Source of the DNA: Gammaproteobacteria bacterium
GTDB taxonomy: Bacteria > Pseudomonadota > Gammaproteobacteria > Burkholderiales > Burkholderiaceae_C
DNA: 64,000 bases
Assembly: GCA_018828125.1 (NCBI GenBank)
Contig: JAHJWB010000013.1
Coordinates: 1-64,000 of the forward strand
Direction: 5' to 3'
Shown: positions 19,645 to 32,300 of the stretch, in pieces
Layout: each line of letters starts with the position of its first letter
How positions within the stretch are numbered: position 1 is the first letter of the stretch
Made by a program: the position numbers and the translations under genes
The notes under the pieces: model-generated
What the model saw: only the letters and a program-made list of their open reading frames with translations
Database searches by the model: none
What the model was told of the DNA's origin: nothing

Positions 19645-20502
19645 TCACACCTCGCGCAGCACCCAGCTGCTGGCCATGGCGAAATACTCGCGCAGCCAGG
19701 CGTTGTAGCGGATGTAAAGCGGTGTCGGTGCCGGAACGGGGATGGCCTGCGTGTACCCGATCTTTCGGGCGATGCGATGGGCACGCACCGTGTGGAAGTC
19801 GCTGGTCACCACGGCCACAGGAGCGTTCAAACCCAGGCCTTGTTGTTGCAACAACGGCAGGCTGTACTGCAGGTTCAACTCGGTGCTGGTGCTGCGTTCC
19901 TCTTGCAGGATGCGCGATGGGGCGATGCCTTGTTCGCGCAGGTAGTGGCCCATCACCTGCCCTTCGCTCAGCGTTTCGCCAAAGTCCACGCCGCCCGACA
20001 CCACCACCCAGGCCTGGGGATGCGTGGCGGCCAGTTCGCGCGCCTTGTCCAGTCGGGCGCGCAGCGCGGGTGATGGCTGCCCGTTGGGCGTGCCGCTTCC
20101 CAGTACCACAATGGCCTGCGCAGGCGCGGCGGTGGCAGCGCCTTCAAAGCCGCGCACCTGTTGCGCCAGCCAAACCCAGAACGCCGCCACGCTAACGACC
20201 CACGCCGCCAGCAGCAGCCAGCCACCTCGCCACACCACGACGCCCCAGCGTTTGCCCTGCAGCCAGGTTCGCACACTGTGCCAACGTGAGCCCAGCGCAC
20301 AAAGCGCCAAACCCAGCACGCCCGGCACGGTCACGCCGACCATGAAAAAGCCCTTGCCCATCAACACCAGGGCATCTGCCAGCAGCAGGCCACCCACCAG
20401 CAAGCTGGCAATGCGCGCCCACGGCCAACCGTGCTTCGCAACCGCTGGCGGTTGCGTCGGGCGAACGCCCGCTGTGACCGCCGACGACGTTGCCTGGATC
20501 AA
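19645..20502 (-). CDS. YdcF/ElyC-family (DUF218) membrane protein (285 aa)
   Basis: Three hydrophobic segments in the first 125 residues (about 30-50, 52-70, 92-115) precede a DUF218 domain. The domain has AIVVLGSGTPNG, VVSGGVDFGETLSEGQVM, EERSTSTELN and VTSDFHTVRA, all family hallmarks. E. coli relatives act in envelope polysaccharide or peptidoglycan precursor metabolism; the exact reaction is unknown. The start ATG 20502 overlaps the stop of pccA by four bases, so it is cotranscribed with the propionyl-CoA carboxylase genes, although no functional link is known. Confidence 0.88.
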   Translation of the reverse strand: MIQATSSAVTAGVRPTQPPAVAKHGWPWARIASLLVGGLLLADALVLMGKGFFMVGVTVPGVLGLALCALGSRWHSVRTWLQGKRWGVVVWRGGWLLLAAWVVSVAAFWVWLAQQVRGFEGAATAAPAQAIVVLGSGTPNGQPSPALRARLDKARELAATHPQAWVVVSGGVDFGETLSEGQVMGHYLREQGIAPSRILQEERSTSTELNLQYSLPLLQQQGLGLNAPVAVVTSDFHTVRAHRIARKIGYTQAIPVPAPTPLYIRYNAWLREYFAMASSWVLREV

Positions 20503-22547
20503 GCGAACTCCAGAATCACCTGGTCGACTGCCAGTGACTCGCCCTTGCCCGCCAGCACCTTGCCCACCACGCCGTCTTGCGCGGCAAACAGGATGTTCTC
20601 CATCTTCATGGCTTCGATCACGGCCAGCTTCTCACCTGCCTGCACCTTCTGCCCCGGCTGCACCGCCACGTCGACCAGCAGGCCGGGCATGGGCGAGAGC
20701 AGGAACTTGCTCAAATCTGGCGGCGCCTTGAACGGCATCAGCTTGTGCAGCCGTGCGCCCAGCGGCGACAGCACCAGCGCGTCAATCTGCGTACCGTTGT
20801 GCGCGATGCGCAACGCCAGCGGGTTCTTGCCCACGCCGCGCTCCACCTGTGCCGTGAAGCCCTGACCATTGCACGCGCCCTGCACGCGGATCTGGCCCAG
20901 CGTGGCATTGCTACTGATTTGGTAGCTGGTACCGCCCACCAGTACTGCGCTGGAGCCCGATTTATCTTCAAAGTCGGACACCGTCACCTCGTGGTGCTGG
21001 TTCTGCCCTTCGGCGCCCAGCGTGACCACCACAAACGCTTCGCCCACTTTCACCTCGTGCCCCGCCAGCTGGCCGCTGATGCCCGAGGCGCGTGCGCGGT
21101 AGCGGCGGTGCATGAATGCGGCCAGCGCCACCAGGAACATCGGGTCGGCGTGCGGCACGTCTTCGGCGTGAAAGCCCTTGCCGTAGTTCTCGGCAATAAA
21201 GCCGGTGTTGAAGTCGCCGGTCACATACTTGGAATGTGCCAGCAGCGCGGCCTGGAACGGGATGTTGCTGCTGATGCCGCGAATCACGAAGCCGTTGAGC
21301 GCCGCGCGCATCTTGGCAATCGCATCGTTGCGGTCGGTGCCGTGCACGATGAGCTTGGCGATCATCGAGTCGTAGAACATGGGGATCTCGCCGCCCTCGT
21401 ACACGCCCGTGTCCACCCGCACGCCCAGCTTCCTGGTCGTATCGGACTGGAACATGGATTCTTCGGGCGGGGCAAATCGCACCAGGCGGCCGGTGGATGG
21501 CAGGAAGTTGCGGAACGGGTCTTCGGCGTTGATTCGGCACTCGATGGCCCAGCCGTCGCGCTTCACATCGGCCTGCGTGAGCGGCAGCTTCTCGCCTGCG
21601 GCCACGCGGATCATCAGCTCCACCAGGTCCAGGCCGGTGATGCATTCCGTCACAGGGTGTTCCACCTGCAGGCGCGTGTTCATCTCCAGGAAGTAGAAGT
21701 CCTGGTCCTTGCCGACCACAAACTCCACCGTGCCTGCGCTTTGGTACTTCACGGCCTTGGCCAATTGCACGGCCTGCTCGCCCATGGCCTTGCGGGTCGC
21801 GTCGCTGATGAAGGGGCTTGGGGCCTCTTCGATCACCTTTTGGTGACGGCGCTGGATGGAGCACTCGCGCTCGTTCAGGTAGATCACATTGCCGTGTGAA
21901 TCGCCCAGCACCTGGATCTCGATGTGGCGCGGCTCCTGCACAAACTTCTCGATGAAAATCCGGTCGTCGCCAAAGCTGTTGCGCGCTTCGTTCTGGCAGC
22001 TGGTGAAGCCTTCAAACGCTTCCTTGTCGTTGAACGCCACGCGCAGGCCCTTGCCGCCACCGCCGGCCGAGGCCTTGATCATCACGGGGTAGCCGATGCC
22101 CTTGGCAATCTCCACCGCCTGCTCGGGGCCGCTGATGGCGTCGTTGTAGCCGGGGATGGTGTTGACCTTGGCCTCGTTGGCCAGTTTCTTGGACGCGATC
22201 TTGTCGCCCATGGCCGCAATCGAAAACGCCTTGGGGCCGATGAAGGCAATGCCCTCGTCCTCGCAGCGCTTGGCGAAGGCTTCGTTTTCGCTCAGGAAAC
22301 CGTAGCCGGGATGCACGGCCTGGGCGCCGGTCTGCTTGCAGGCGGCGATGATCTTGTCGGCCAGCAGGTACGACTCGCGCGAGGGCGCGGCGCCAATATG
22401 AACAGCCTCGTCGGCCAGCTTGACGTGGCGGGCTTCCTTGTCGGCGTCGGAATAGACGGCCACCGTCTTGATGCCCATCTTGCGGGCAGTAGCGATGACG
22501 CGGCAGGCGATTTCGCCACGGTTGGCGATCAGGATTTTTGTAAACAT
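20499..22547 (-). CDS. pccA: propionyl-CoA carboxylase alpha subunit, biotin carboxylase plus BCCP (682 aa)
   Basis: Biotin carboxylase domain (residues about 1-450): FTKILIANRGEIACRVI, ATP-binding KASAGGGGKGLRV and EMNTRLQVEHPVTE. A middle BT-type linker is followed by a C-terminal biotinyl domain with EAMKMEN, whose Lys carries biotin. Length and order match PccA rather than AccC. With PccB it carboxylates propionyl-CoA to methylmalonyl-CoA. An immunity-like gene sits between it and pccB, nine bases upstream. Confidence 0.95.
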   Translation of the reverse strand: MFTKILIANRGEIACRVIATARKMGIKTVAVYSDADKEARHVKLADEAVHIGAAPSRESYLLADKIIAACKQTGAQAVHPGYGFLSENEAFAKRCEDEGIAFIGPKAFSIAAMGDKIASKKLANEAKVNTIPGYNDAISGPEQAVEIAKGIGYPVMIKASAGGGGKGLRVAFNDKEAFEGFTSCQNEARNSFGDDRIFIEKFVQEPRHIEIQVLGDSHGNVIYLNERECSIQRRHQKVIEEAPSPFISDATRKAMGEQAVQLAKAVKYQSAGTVEFVVGKDQDFYFLEMNTRLQVEHPVTECITGLDLVELMIRVAAGEKLPLTQADVKRDGWAIECRINAEDPFRNFLPSTGRLVRFAPPEESMFQSDTTRKLGVRVDTGVYEGGEIPMFYDSMIAKLIVHGTDRNDAIAKMRAALNGFVIRGISSNIPFQAALLAHSKYVTGDFNTGFIAENYGKGFHAEDVPHADPMFLVALAAFMHRRYRARASGISGQLAGHEVKVGEAFVVVTLGAEGQNQHHEVTVSDFEDKSGSSAVLVGGTSYQISSNATLGQIRVQGACNGQGFTAQVERGVGKNPLALRIAHNGTQIDALVLSPLGARLHKLMPFKAPPDLSKFLLSPMPGLLVDVAVQPGQKVQAGEKLAVIEAMKMENILFAAQDGVVGKVLAGKGESLAVDQVILEFA

Positions 22548-22556
22548 TGCTTTGCC

Positions 22557-22967
22557 CTACTCAACTTGGAGATCCCGCGACGCAGCGGCTTCGCGGTGGT
22601 TGATACACATATTGCTTGGGTATTGAGGAATCACTAGCACTTGCTCGACAGAGCATTCTGGATAGATCCATCGTTCCCAATTCGTCTTGAGCCATTCGAC
22701 AGACAACGAGCTTGCACCCAGCTGAAACCTAGCTTCCAGAGGAAGTTCGATCAGCGTGAGTCCAGCTTTTTGACCTGTACAGACGACCAAACTCAACCCG
22801 CAATCGGAAATCCGTGACTCCAGACACATCAAATCAACGACTGGCTCGTACGGCCACTGAGCGGCCGTGATTCGAAGCACCGTTCCGCGCCAAAGCTCTG
22901 GCTCCACCACGTGCGGCAGCGGCTGCCAATCGGCGCGAATTTGAGGCTGAAGATCAGCGGTGTCCAT
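22557..22967 (-). CDS. Imm45-like immunity protein (136 aa)
   Basis: The sequence fits the Imm45 pattern of polymorphic-toxin immunity proteins: ELWRGTVLRI near residue 24, WPYEPVVDLMCLE, a GLSLVVCTGQKAGLTLI strand, and LKTNWERWIYPECSVEQVLV near residue 93. ATG 22967 lies 15 bases after the pccB stop (minus strand). It has no cognate toxin beside it and is packed between pccB and pccA with nine bases to the latter. Family call is from pattern memory. Base composition is lower in GC than the flanking genes, a hint of later arrival. Confidence 0.7.
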   Translation of the reverse strand: MDTADLQPQIRADWQPLPHVVEPELWRGTVLRITAAQWPYEPVVDLMCLESRISDCGLSLVVCTGQKAGLTLIELPLEARFQLGASSLSVEWLKTNWERWIYPECSVEQVLVIPQYPSNMCINHREAAASRDLQVE

Positions 22968-22982
22968 GCTAGAGCGCTCGTA

Positions 22983-24515
<1,533 letters not shown>

Positions 24516-24554
24516 GGTCGTCCTTTGGTGAATCGGGTTGCTTTGTGATTACTA

Positions 24555-24606
24555 TCTATTTGATAGCTGCTAGCGCTTTACTGGATTGCGCTAGCAGCAA
24601 ATTTCG
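24555..24606 (+). repeat. palindromic repeat, copy 2, encoding the MeaB C-terminus
   Basis: TTTGATAGCTGCTAGCGCTT ... TTGCGCTAGCAGCAAATTT. The copy overlaps the 3' end of meaB: read leftward it encodes LAQSSKALAAIK followed by the TAG stop at 24556-24558. The gene's tail is therefore made from the repeat. Confidence 0.85.
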
Positions 24607-25572
24607 TGCTGCAGTGGATGCCGCAACGCGCCCGGCGGCTACATCGGCCTGCATCTGCGGCAGCAGTTCGCGCACTTGCGGGTGCTGGCGGAACGCCTGT
24701 TTGAGGCCCGCGTCGATGCGCTCCCACATCCACGACAGCGCCTGCTTTTCGCGGCGCATAGCGAGGCGGCCATTGGTGGTCTGCATCTCGCGGAACAGCG
24801 TCACGGTCGTCCAGAAAGCGTCCACGCCCTGCCCCAGCAATGCGCTGATCTGCAACACTCGTGGTTGCCACAGGGCGCCGTGGGTGGCGTGGTCAGGGTT
24901 GCCATGCATGCCCAGCAGGCGCAGGCTGGACGTGATCTGCGCCTCGGCCCGCGTTGCAGCGTTCTTGTCGATGTCGGCCTTGTTGATGACCACCAGGTCG
25001 GCGATCTCCATCACGCCCTTCTTGATGGCCTGCAGGTCGTCGCCAGCGTTGGGCAACTGCATGAGCACGAACATGTCCGTCATGCCTGCCACCGCAATCT
25101 CACTTTGGCCCACGCCCACGGTCTCGACGATGACGACGTCGTAGCCTGCGGCTTCGCAGACCAGCATGGCCTCGCGGGTTTTCTCTGCGACCCCGCCCAG
25201 GGTGCCGCTGGAGGGGCTGGGGCGGATGTAGGCTTTTTCGTGCACCGACAGGTGTTCCATGCGCGTCTTGTCACCCAGGATTGAGCCGCCCGAGACGGTG
25301 CTGGACGGGTCGATGGTGAGCACGGCCACGCGGTGGCCGTGGCTGATCAGGTACAGGCCCAGGGCTTCGATGAAGGTGGACTTGCCTACACCGGGCACGC
25401 CGCTGATGCCGAGGCGAAAGGACTTTCCGGTGTGTGGCAGCAACGCAGTGAGCAGATCATCGGCCTGCGCGCGGTGGTCTGCTCGGGTGGATTCGAGCAG
25501 GGTGATGGCTTTGGATAAGGCGCGGCGCTGGACCTGGCCTGGAGCTCCAGTTATGCCCGTGTACAGGTTCAT
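24556..25572 (-). CDS. meaB: methylmalonyl-CoA mutase-associated GTPase MeaB/ArgK (338 aa)
   Basis: A G3E-family GTPase that protects and reloads methylmalonyl-CoA mutase with adenosylcobalamin. Walker A GISGVPGVGKSTFIE lies near residue 58, the LTIDPSS motif near residue 96, ETVGVGQSE near residue 150 and the specificity motif NKAD near residue 198. The last dozen residues come from a palindromic repeat copy, so the natural C-terminus has been replaced or extended. It lies between the 58-codon membrane gene and pccB. Confidence 0.95.
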   Translation of the reverse strand: MNLYTGITGAPGQVQRRALSKAITLLESTRADHRAQADDLLTALLPHTGKSFRLGISGVPGVGKSTFIEALGLYLISHGHRVAVLTIDPSSTVSGGSILGDKTRMEHLSVHEKAYIRPSPSSGTLGGVAEKTREAMLVCEAAGYDVVIVETVGVGQSEIAVAGMTDMFVLMQLPNAGDDLQAIKKGVMEIADLVVINKADIDKNAATRAEAQITSSLRLLGMHGNPDHATHGALWQPRVLQISALLGQGVDAFWTTVTLFREMQTTNGRLAMRREKQALSWMWERIDAGLKQAFRQHPQVRELLPQMQADVAAGRVAASTAARNLLLAQSSKALAAIK

Positions 25573-25625
25573 GTGAATGCCTCTGCTGCCGCGGGAGCCA
25601 AAGAACGTAAAGACTTCATCCGAGA

Positions 25626-25802
25626 TCAGTTTTCAGATGAACGCAACAAGATCCAGACCGCAAGGGCGACTGCAACCAGGATGACGCACACGCCAGCAAA
25701 TCTCCACTCGTTTCGAATCAGTGCAGCGCCGACCCCTCCCAGCACGAGCCCTTCCCATATCGCAGACAGCACGCGGTTTGCTGGGCTCAATTGCTTGTTC
25801 AT
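25626..25802 (-). CDS. small membrane protein (58 aa)
   Basis: ATG 25802 is preceded by AAAGGA at six bases, and TGA lies at 25626-25628. The product has two hydrophobic stretches, about residues 12-26 (SAIWEGLVLGGVGAALI) and 33-52 (FAGVCVILVAVALAVWILL), with arginines between them, and ends RSSEN. It fills the gap between scpA and meaB on the same strand. I recognise no family. The ribosome binding site and membrane pattern make it a credible gene. Confidence 0.65.
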   Translation of the reverse strand: MNKQLSPANRVLSAIWEGLVLGGVGAALIRNEWRFAGVCVILVAVALAVWILLRSSEN

Positions 25803-25861
25803 ACAAGTCCTTTGATCGAATGCGATAAAAAAAGGGACGGGAGAAGGATCGCTGAGGTAAG

Positions 25862-28033
<2,172 letters not shown>

Positions 28034-28161
28034 GGCGAAAGCTTCTCCGAAGATGGCGTTGGGGCACAGAAAACTGTAAGGGCATGCCCGAATGTGGCGG
28101 CGAGTTTACATCATTCATAATTATTGATTCAAAATATTCTGCCCGGCTTACAATCCGCCCC

Positions 28162-28797
28162 ATGTCCGCTGTCACCCTCACTCCCCGCGCGCTCTATGAA
28201 GAAGTGGCCGAGCAATTGCGCCAGCGCATCTTCCGCCGCGAGCTGGAGCCCGGCAGCTGGATAGATGAGCTGAAGATCGCCGAGGAATTCGGCATCAGCC
28301 GCACGCCCCTGCGCGAGGCCCTCAAGGTGCTGGCGGCCGAGGGGTTGGTCACGATGAAGGTGCGCCGAGGCGCCTATGTGACCGAGATGAGCGAGAAGGA
28401 CCTGCGTGACGTGTACCACCTGCTCAGCCTGCTGGAGAGCGACGCGGCCGGCGTGGTAGCCACCACCGCCACACCCGCCCAGCTGCAAACCCTGCGGGAT
28501 CTGCATGCCGAGCTGGAGGCTGCCGCAGCCGAACGCGAGCGATTTTTTGCTATCAACGAGCGTTTTCACATGCTGCTGCTGGAGCTGGCGGACAACCGCT
28601 GGCGCAGCCAGATGGTGGCCGACCTGCGCAAGGTGATGAAGCTCAACCGCCATAACTCGCTGCTCAAGCAGGGGCGCATTGAAGATTCGCTGAACGAGCA
28701 CCGCGCCATCTTGGCAGCCATGGTGGCCCGGGATGCCAAGGCCACGGTCAAGGCCATGAAGGCGCATTTTGCGCAGGGGCTCGAAGCGGCCACCTGA
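28162..28797 (+). CDS. GntR-family regulator with FCD domain (211 aa)
   Basis: A winged helix (residues about 8-70, with IAEEFGISRTPLREALKVLA and LVTMKVRRGAYVTEMS) is followed by an FCD ligand-binding domain with ERFHMLLLELADN and the histidine in LNEHRAILAAM. Divergent transcription from scpA, with an AT-rich 128 bp spacer holding two ATTCA half-site-like motifs near 28111-28133, points to control of the methylmalonyl operon. ATG 28162 is chosen; upstream in-frame codons run into the scpA start. The ligand is unknown; a propionate-pathway acid is possible. Confidence 0.92.
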   Translation: MSAVTLTPRALYEEVAEQLRQRIFRRELEPGSWIDELKIAEEFGISRTPLREALKVLAAEGLVTMKVRRGAYVTEMSEKDLRDVYHLLSLLESDAAGVVATTATPAQLQTLRDLHAELEAAAAERERFFAINERFHMLLLELADNRWRSQMVADLRKVMKLNRHNSLLKQGRIEDSLNEHRAILAAMVARDAKATVKAMKAHFAQGLEAAT

Positions 28798-29178
28798 GCC
28801 CGCGGGCGTTGAGAACGACTTAAGCCGCCAATTCCACCCGATCGCGGCCGCCGGTTTTAGCGGCATACAGCGCCTGGTCTGCACGGTGCAGCATCTTGTC
28901 GAATGTGGTGTCGCGCTCGGTATGCACTGCAAAGCCGACAGAAATCGTCATAACCTCTGCCTACACACCAAATCAACTGCCACCGATTGTCCCCAAAGAC
29001 TCGCGTGCCAAACTTCCCTAGTGGCGGCAATGCCACCATTCCGAAAGTCGGAACGCACCATTTGCAACACAACAATGCGCAGCGCCCCGCCTTGGTGCGG
29101 ATTCGGTCGTTATGATTCTTCGGGTTTCCACTGAGGCAATGGCGCAGCCAGCGGCCGCCGCCTCCACCGCCGAGTTTG
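28798..29178. other. 381 bp region with a GGDEF remnant and the acyl-CoA synthetase promoter
   Basis: Besides the GGDEF fragment at 28820-28966, the stretch 28967-29178 shows no gene. It carries the hairpin CTAGTGGCGGCAATGCCACC and must contain the promoter of the acyl-CoA synthetase gene. Confidence 0.5.
28820..28966 (-). pseudogene. C-terminal fragment of a GGDEF diguanylate cyclase
   Basis: Read on the minus strand this gives VMTISVGFAVHTERDTTFDK followed by MLHRADQALYAAKTGGRDRV and ELAA, then TAA at 28820-28822. This is the canonical end of a GGDEF domain (TISVG ... ADQALYAAK..GRDR). A TAG lies in frame just upstream, near 28966, and no GGDEF signature is nearby. The rest of the gene is gone. 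It is a decayed remnant. Confidence 0.8.
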
Positions 29179-31038
29179 ATGACCCCCTCCCCTTCCGATA
29201 TCGCAAGCGTCCAGACGCTGCCCCAGCTTCTCGCCTTCCGCGCTGCCCGCACCCCCCATTCAGAGGCCTACCGCGCCTTTGATCCACATGCCAACACCTG
29301 GGTCAGCCTGACCTGGGCCGACACCGCGCAGCGCGTGAGCACCTGGGCGCAAGCCCTGGCCGCCATGCAGTTGCCCACCGCTGCGCGCGTGGCGATCTTG
29401 CTGCCCAACGGGCTCAACGCGATGTGTGCCGACCAGTCCACATTGGCCACGGGCTGCGTGCCAGTGCCGCTGCATGCCATCGACAACCCCGGCAGCATTG
29501 CCTACATCCTGGCCGACTGCGAAGCGTCGATGCTCATCGTGAGCCAGGCCGAGCAGTGGGAAAAGATTCAGGCCGTGGGCACGCCATTTCCCGCCTTGCG
29601 GGCGGTGGTGATCACCGATGACGACACGTCAACGTTCCAGGCCACAGCGGCTTCTGGCGAGGGCCCGGCGGTGGGCTCGCTGGCGCAATGGCTGACGGGG
29701 ACGGCGCATGCAGGCAACGCGTCTGTGCCCAAGGCGCCAGAGGCCGACGACCTGGCCGCTATCGTCTATACGTCGGGCACCACCGGCAAACCCAAGGGTG
29801 TGATGCTGACGCACCGCAATGTGGTCAGTGACGTAAAAGCTGTGCTGGACCGCATCGCGCCCACGGTGGACGACGTGTTTTTGTCATTCCTGCCGCTGTC
29901 GCACACGTTTGAGCGCACCGGTGGCTATTACTTGCCCATCGCTGCAGGCAGCTGCGTGGCCTATGCCAGATCCGTGCAACAACTGGCGGACGACTTGCGC
30001 GCCGTGCGCCCCACCGTGCTGGTGTCGGTTCCCCGTATCTATGAGCGCATCCACGCCAAGCTGCTCGAAAAACTGTCGCCCGCGCCGTGGAAGATGCAGC
30101 TGTATGAAGCCGCACAGCACAAGGGCTGGGCACGGTTTTGTGCCGCGCAAGGCCTGCCAGCACCTGCCCCAGACGATGGACGGGCCGCGGGTTGGATGGC
30201 AGCCCTGCCCTGGCCGGTGCTGCAAGCGCTGGTAGCCCAGCCGCTTCTGGCCCAGTTTGGCGGCCGGGTTCGGGTGGCGGTGAGCGGGGGTGCCCCGCTT
30301 TCGCCGACCATCGCCAAGTGTTTCCTGGGCCTGGGCCTGCCGCTGATCCAGGGCTACGGCATGACCGAAACCGCACCCGTGGTGTCGGTCAATTCGCTGG
30401 ACGACAACGACCCCGCCTGTGTGGGCAAGGCCCTGCCGGGCGTGGACGTGCGCATTGGGGACAACCGCGAGCTGCAGGTGCGCGGCCCCATCGTGATGAA
30501 GGGCTACTGGAAGCGGCCTGAAGACACGGCAAAGATATTGAGCGCGGACGGCTGGCTGGGCACGGGCGACCAGGCTGAGATCGTGAACGACCGCATCTAC
30601 ATCAAGGGCCGCATCAAAGAAATCATCGTCACCTCTACCGGTGAGAAGGTTCCACCTGGTGACCTCGAACTGGCACTTCTGGCCGATCCGCTGCTGGAGC
30701 AGGCCTTTGTGGTGGGCGAAAACCGCCCTTTCATTGCCTGCGTGGCCGTGCTCAAGCGGGACGAGTGGCAGCGACTGGCAGCCGACCTGGGCCTGGCCCC
30801 GCAAGATGCCGACAGCCTGAACCACCCCAGCGTGCACCGCGCCGTGCTGGCCCGCATCGAAAAGAACACCGCCAGCTTTGCGCGCTACGCCGTTCCGCGG
30901 GCGGTGCACCTGACGCTTGAGCCTTGGACGATTGAAAACACCTTCATGACCCCCACGCTCAAGCTCAAGCGCAACAATCTGATGGCGTTTTTTGCGCCAG
31001 CGATTGAAGGTATGTACCAAAAGCCTGGGGGCCGCTGA
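29179..31038 (+). CDS. long-chain acyl-CoA synthetase, AMP-binding (619 aa)
   Basis: An ANL-superfamily adenylating enzyme. P-loop AAIVYTSGTTGKPKGVMLTH lies near residue 193, IQGYGMTETAPVVS near residue 390 and the hinge region GWLGTGDQAEIVNDRIYIKG near residue 457. The lysine in PTLKLKRNN near the C-terminus is in the expected catalytic position. Length fits FadD15-type synthetases. ATG 29179 is chosen over TTG 29176. It activates fatty acids for beta-oxidation, consistent with the nearby AlkB. It ends one base from the convergent saccharopine dehydrogenase-like gene. Confidence 0.93.
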   Translation: MTPSPSDIASVQTLPQLLAFRAARTPHSEAYRAFDPHANTWVSLTWADTAQRVSTWAQALAAMQLPTAARVAILLPNGLNAMCADQSTLATGCVPVPLHAIDNPGSIAYILADCEASMLIVSQAEQWEKIQAVGTPFPALRAVVITDDDTSTFQATAASGEGPAVGSLAQWLTGTAHAGNASVPKAPEADDLAAIVYTSGTTGKPKGVMLTHRNVVSDVKAVLDRIAPTVDDVFLSFLPLSHTFERTGGYYLPIAAGSCVAYARSVQQLADDLRAVRPTVLVSVPRIYERIHAKLLEKLSPAPWKMQLYEAAQHKGWARFCAAQGLPAPAPDDGRAAGWMAALPWPVLQALVAQPLLAQFGGRVRVAVSGGAPLSPTIAKCFLGLGLPLIQGYGMTETAPVVSVNSLDDNDPACVGKALPGVDVRIGDNRELQVRGPIVMKGYWKRPEDTAKILSADGWLGTGDQAEIVNDRIYIKGRIKEIIVTSTGEKVPPGDLELALLADPLLEQAFVVGENRPFIACVAVLKRDEWQRLAADLGLAPQDADSLNHPSVHRAVLARIEKNTASFARYAVPRAVHLTLEPWTIENTFMTPTLKLKRNNLMAFFAPAIEGMYQKPGGR

Positions 31039-31039
31039 G

Positions 31040-32161
31040 TCACAAGGCCAGCGCGCTTTTTTCGGTGTACGCCGCACCGAAGCGGTTCGCCAGAAACTTG
31101 TCCAGCGCCACGGCCTCCTGCCCCACAAAACCTTCTTGCGGCAGCTCGCCTTGGGCGACCAGGTCCAGCGCCGTGCAAATGCCCGCTGCCGTGGTGAGCT
31201 GGATGGCGCTCAACGTGTGCCCCGCCACCTGGGTGCCCACGATGCGCGCAGAGTACGAGTCTTGCACGAGCCGCCCGCCCTTCAGACCCGAAGCAGTGGC
31301 AAACACAATGATCACATCCTGTTCAGTGGTGGGGATGGCGGTTTCGAGGATGTCCTTGAGCAGATCGCGCCGGTCGCGCAGGCGCAGGTCGTTGAGCAGC
31401 AGCTTCAGGATGGCGTTGTGGCCCGGGTAGCGGATGGACTGGTAGTCCACCTGCCGCGCCTTGCCCGCCAGCGTCTCCGTCAACGTACCCAGCCCGCCCG
31501 AGGTGTTGAAGGCCTCGTATTCCACGCCGTCCAGCGCAAACGTTTCCAGCCCCTCCAGCGCAGGCACCGTGGTGCGCACACCGTCCACAATGGCCTCGCA
31601 GGGGTTGCAGTATTCGTTGATCAGGCCTTCGGTGCTCCAGGTCAGGTTGTAGCGCAGGGCGCCCTGCGGGTAGCGGGGTAGCGCCCCCACGCGCATGCGC
31701 AGCGTGTGCAGTGTGTCAAAACGGCGGGCCAGGTCATTGCCCACGATGCCGATGAACCCTGGCGCCAGGCCACATTGCGGCATCAGCACGCTGTGGGCGT
31801 TGGCGGCCAGTGCGCGGATGGCCTGGGTGCTTTGCACGTCCTCCGTCAAGTCAAAGTAGTGCACGCCTGCGGCAGCGCACAACGTAGCCACGGACACAGC
31901 GCGGTGAAACGGCAGCGCGTTGAGCACGGCAAAACGGCCTTCAACGGCGTCCCGCAGGCTCGCGTCGTCCGTGGCCAGCCGGGTGGACACCCCCAGGGAG
32001 GCCACCTCGGCCAAACGCGCCGGGTCGCGGTCTACCACCCGGATGTCGTAGTCACCCGTCTGTTGCAGCAACAGCGCCATGGCAAAGCCGATGTGACCCG
32101 CGCCCAGAATGGTGATGTTGCGGTGGGCAGGGGTGGCGGAGGGGGTGAAATGGTGGGTCAT
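31040..32161 (-). CDS. saccharopine dehydrogenase-family protein (373 aa)
   Basis: An N-terminal Rossmann motif ILGAGHIGFAMALLL near residue 18 is followed by VVDRDPARLAEV and a catalytic domain with PQCGLAPGFIGIVGNDLARR and LNDLRLRDRRDLL. It belongs to the saccharopine dehydrogenase group, which includes lysine 2-oxoglutarate reductases and lysine 6-dehydrogenases. ATG 32161 (MTHHFTPS) is used. Divergent transcription from an Lrp/AsnC regulator supports an amino-acid catabolic role; the substrate is not certain. Confidence 0.88.
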   Translation of the reverse strand: MTHHFTPSATPAHRNITILGAGHIGFAMALLLQQTGDYDIRVVDRDPARLAEVASLGVSTRLATDDASLRDAVEGRFAVLNALPFHRAVSVATLCAAAGVHYFDLTEDVQSTQAIRALAANAHSVLMPQCGLAPGFIGIVGNDLARRFDTLHTLRMRVGALPRYPQGALRYNLTWSTEGLINEYCNPCEAIVDGVRTTVPALEGLETFALDGVEYEAFNTSGGLGTLTETLAGKARQVDYQSIRYPGHNAILKLLLNDLRLRDRRDLLKDILETAIPTTEQDVIIVFATASGLKGGRLVQDSYSARIVGTQVAGHTLSAIQLTTAAGICTALDLVAQGELPQEGFVGQEAVALDKFLANRFGAAYTEKSALAL

Positions 32162-32300
32162 GGCGGCGCTCCCGGTAGTGCTCACCGCGTAAAGCAGCAA
32201 GCGATGTTGTAGATGCCTCGATGCTAGGCAACAGCGCTGTCAATGTGTAGCGCCCAAAACGTCGAAAAGTGGTGTTTGTTTAGCCATAACGGCGAATATC

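Noticed and set aside
28545..28572. TTTTTTGCTATCAACGAGCG as an eighth palindromic repeat copy
   Set aside because: Only the GCTATCAA part matches; it encodes the FCD-domain ERFH region conserved in this regulator family.
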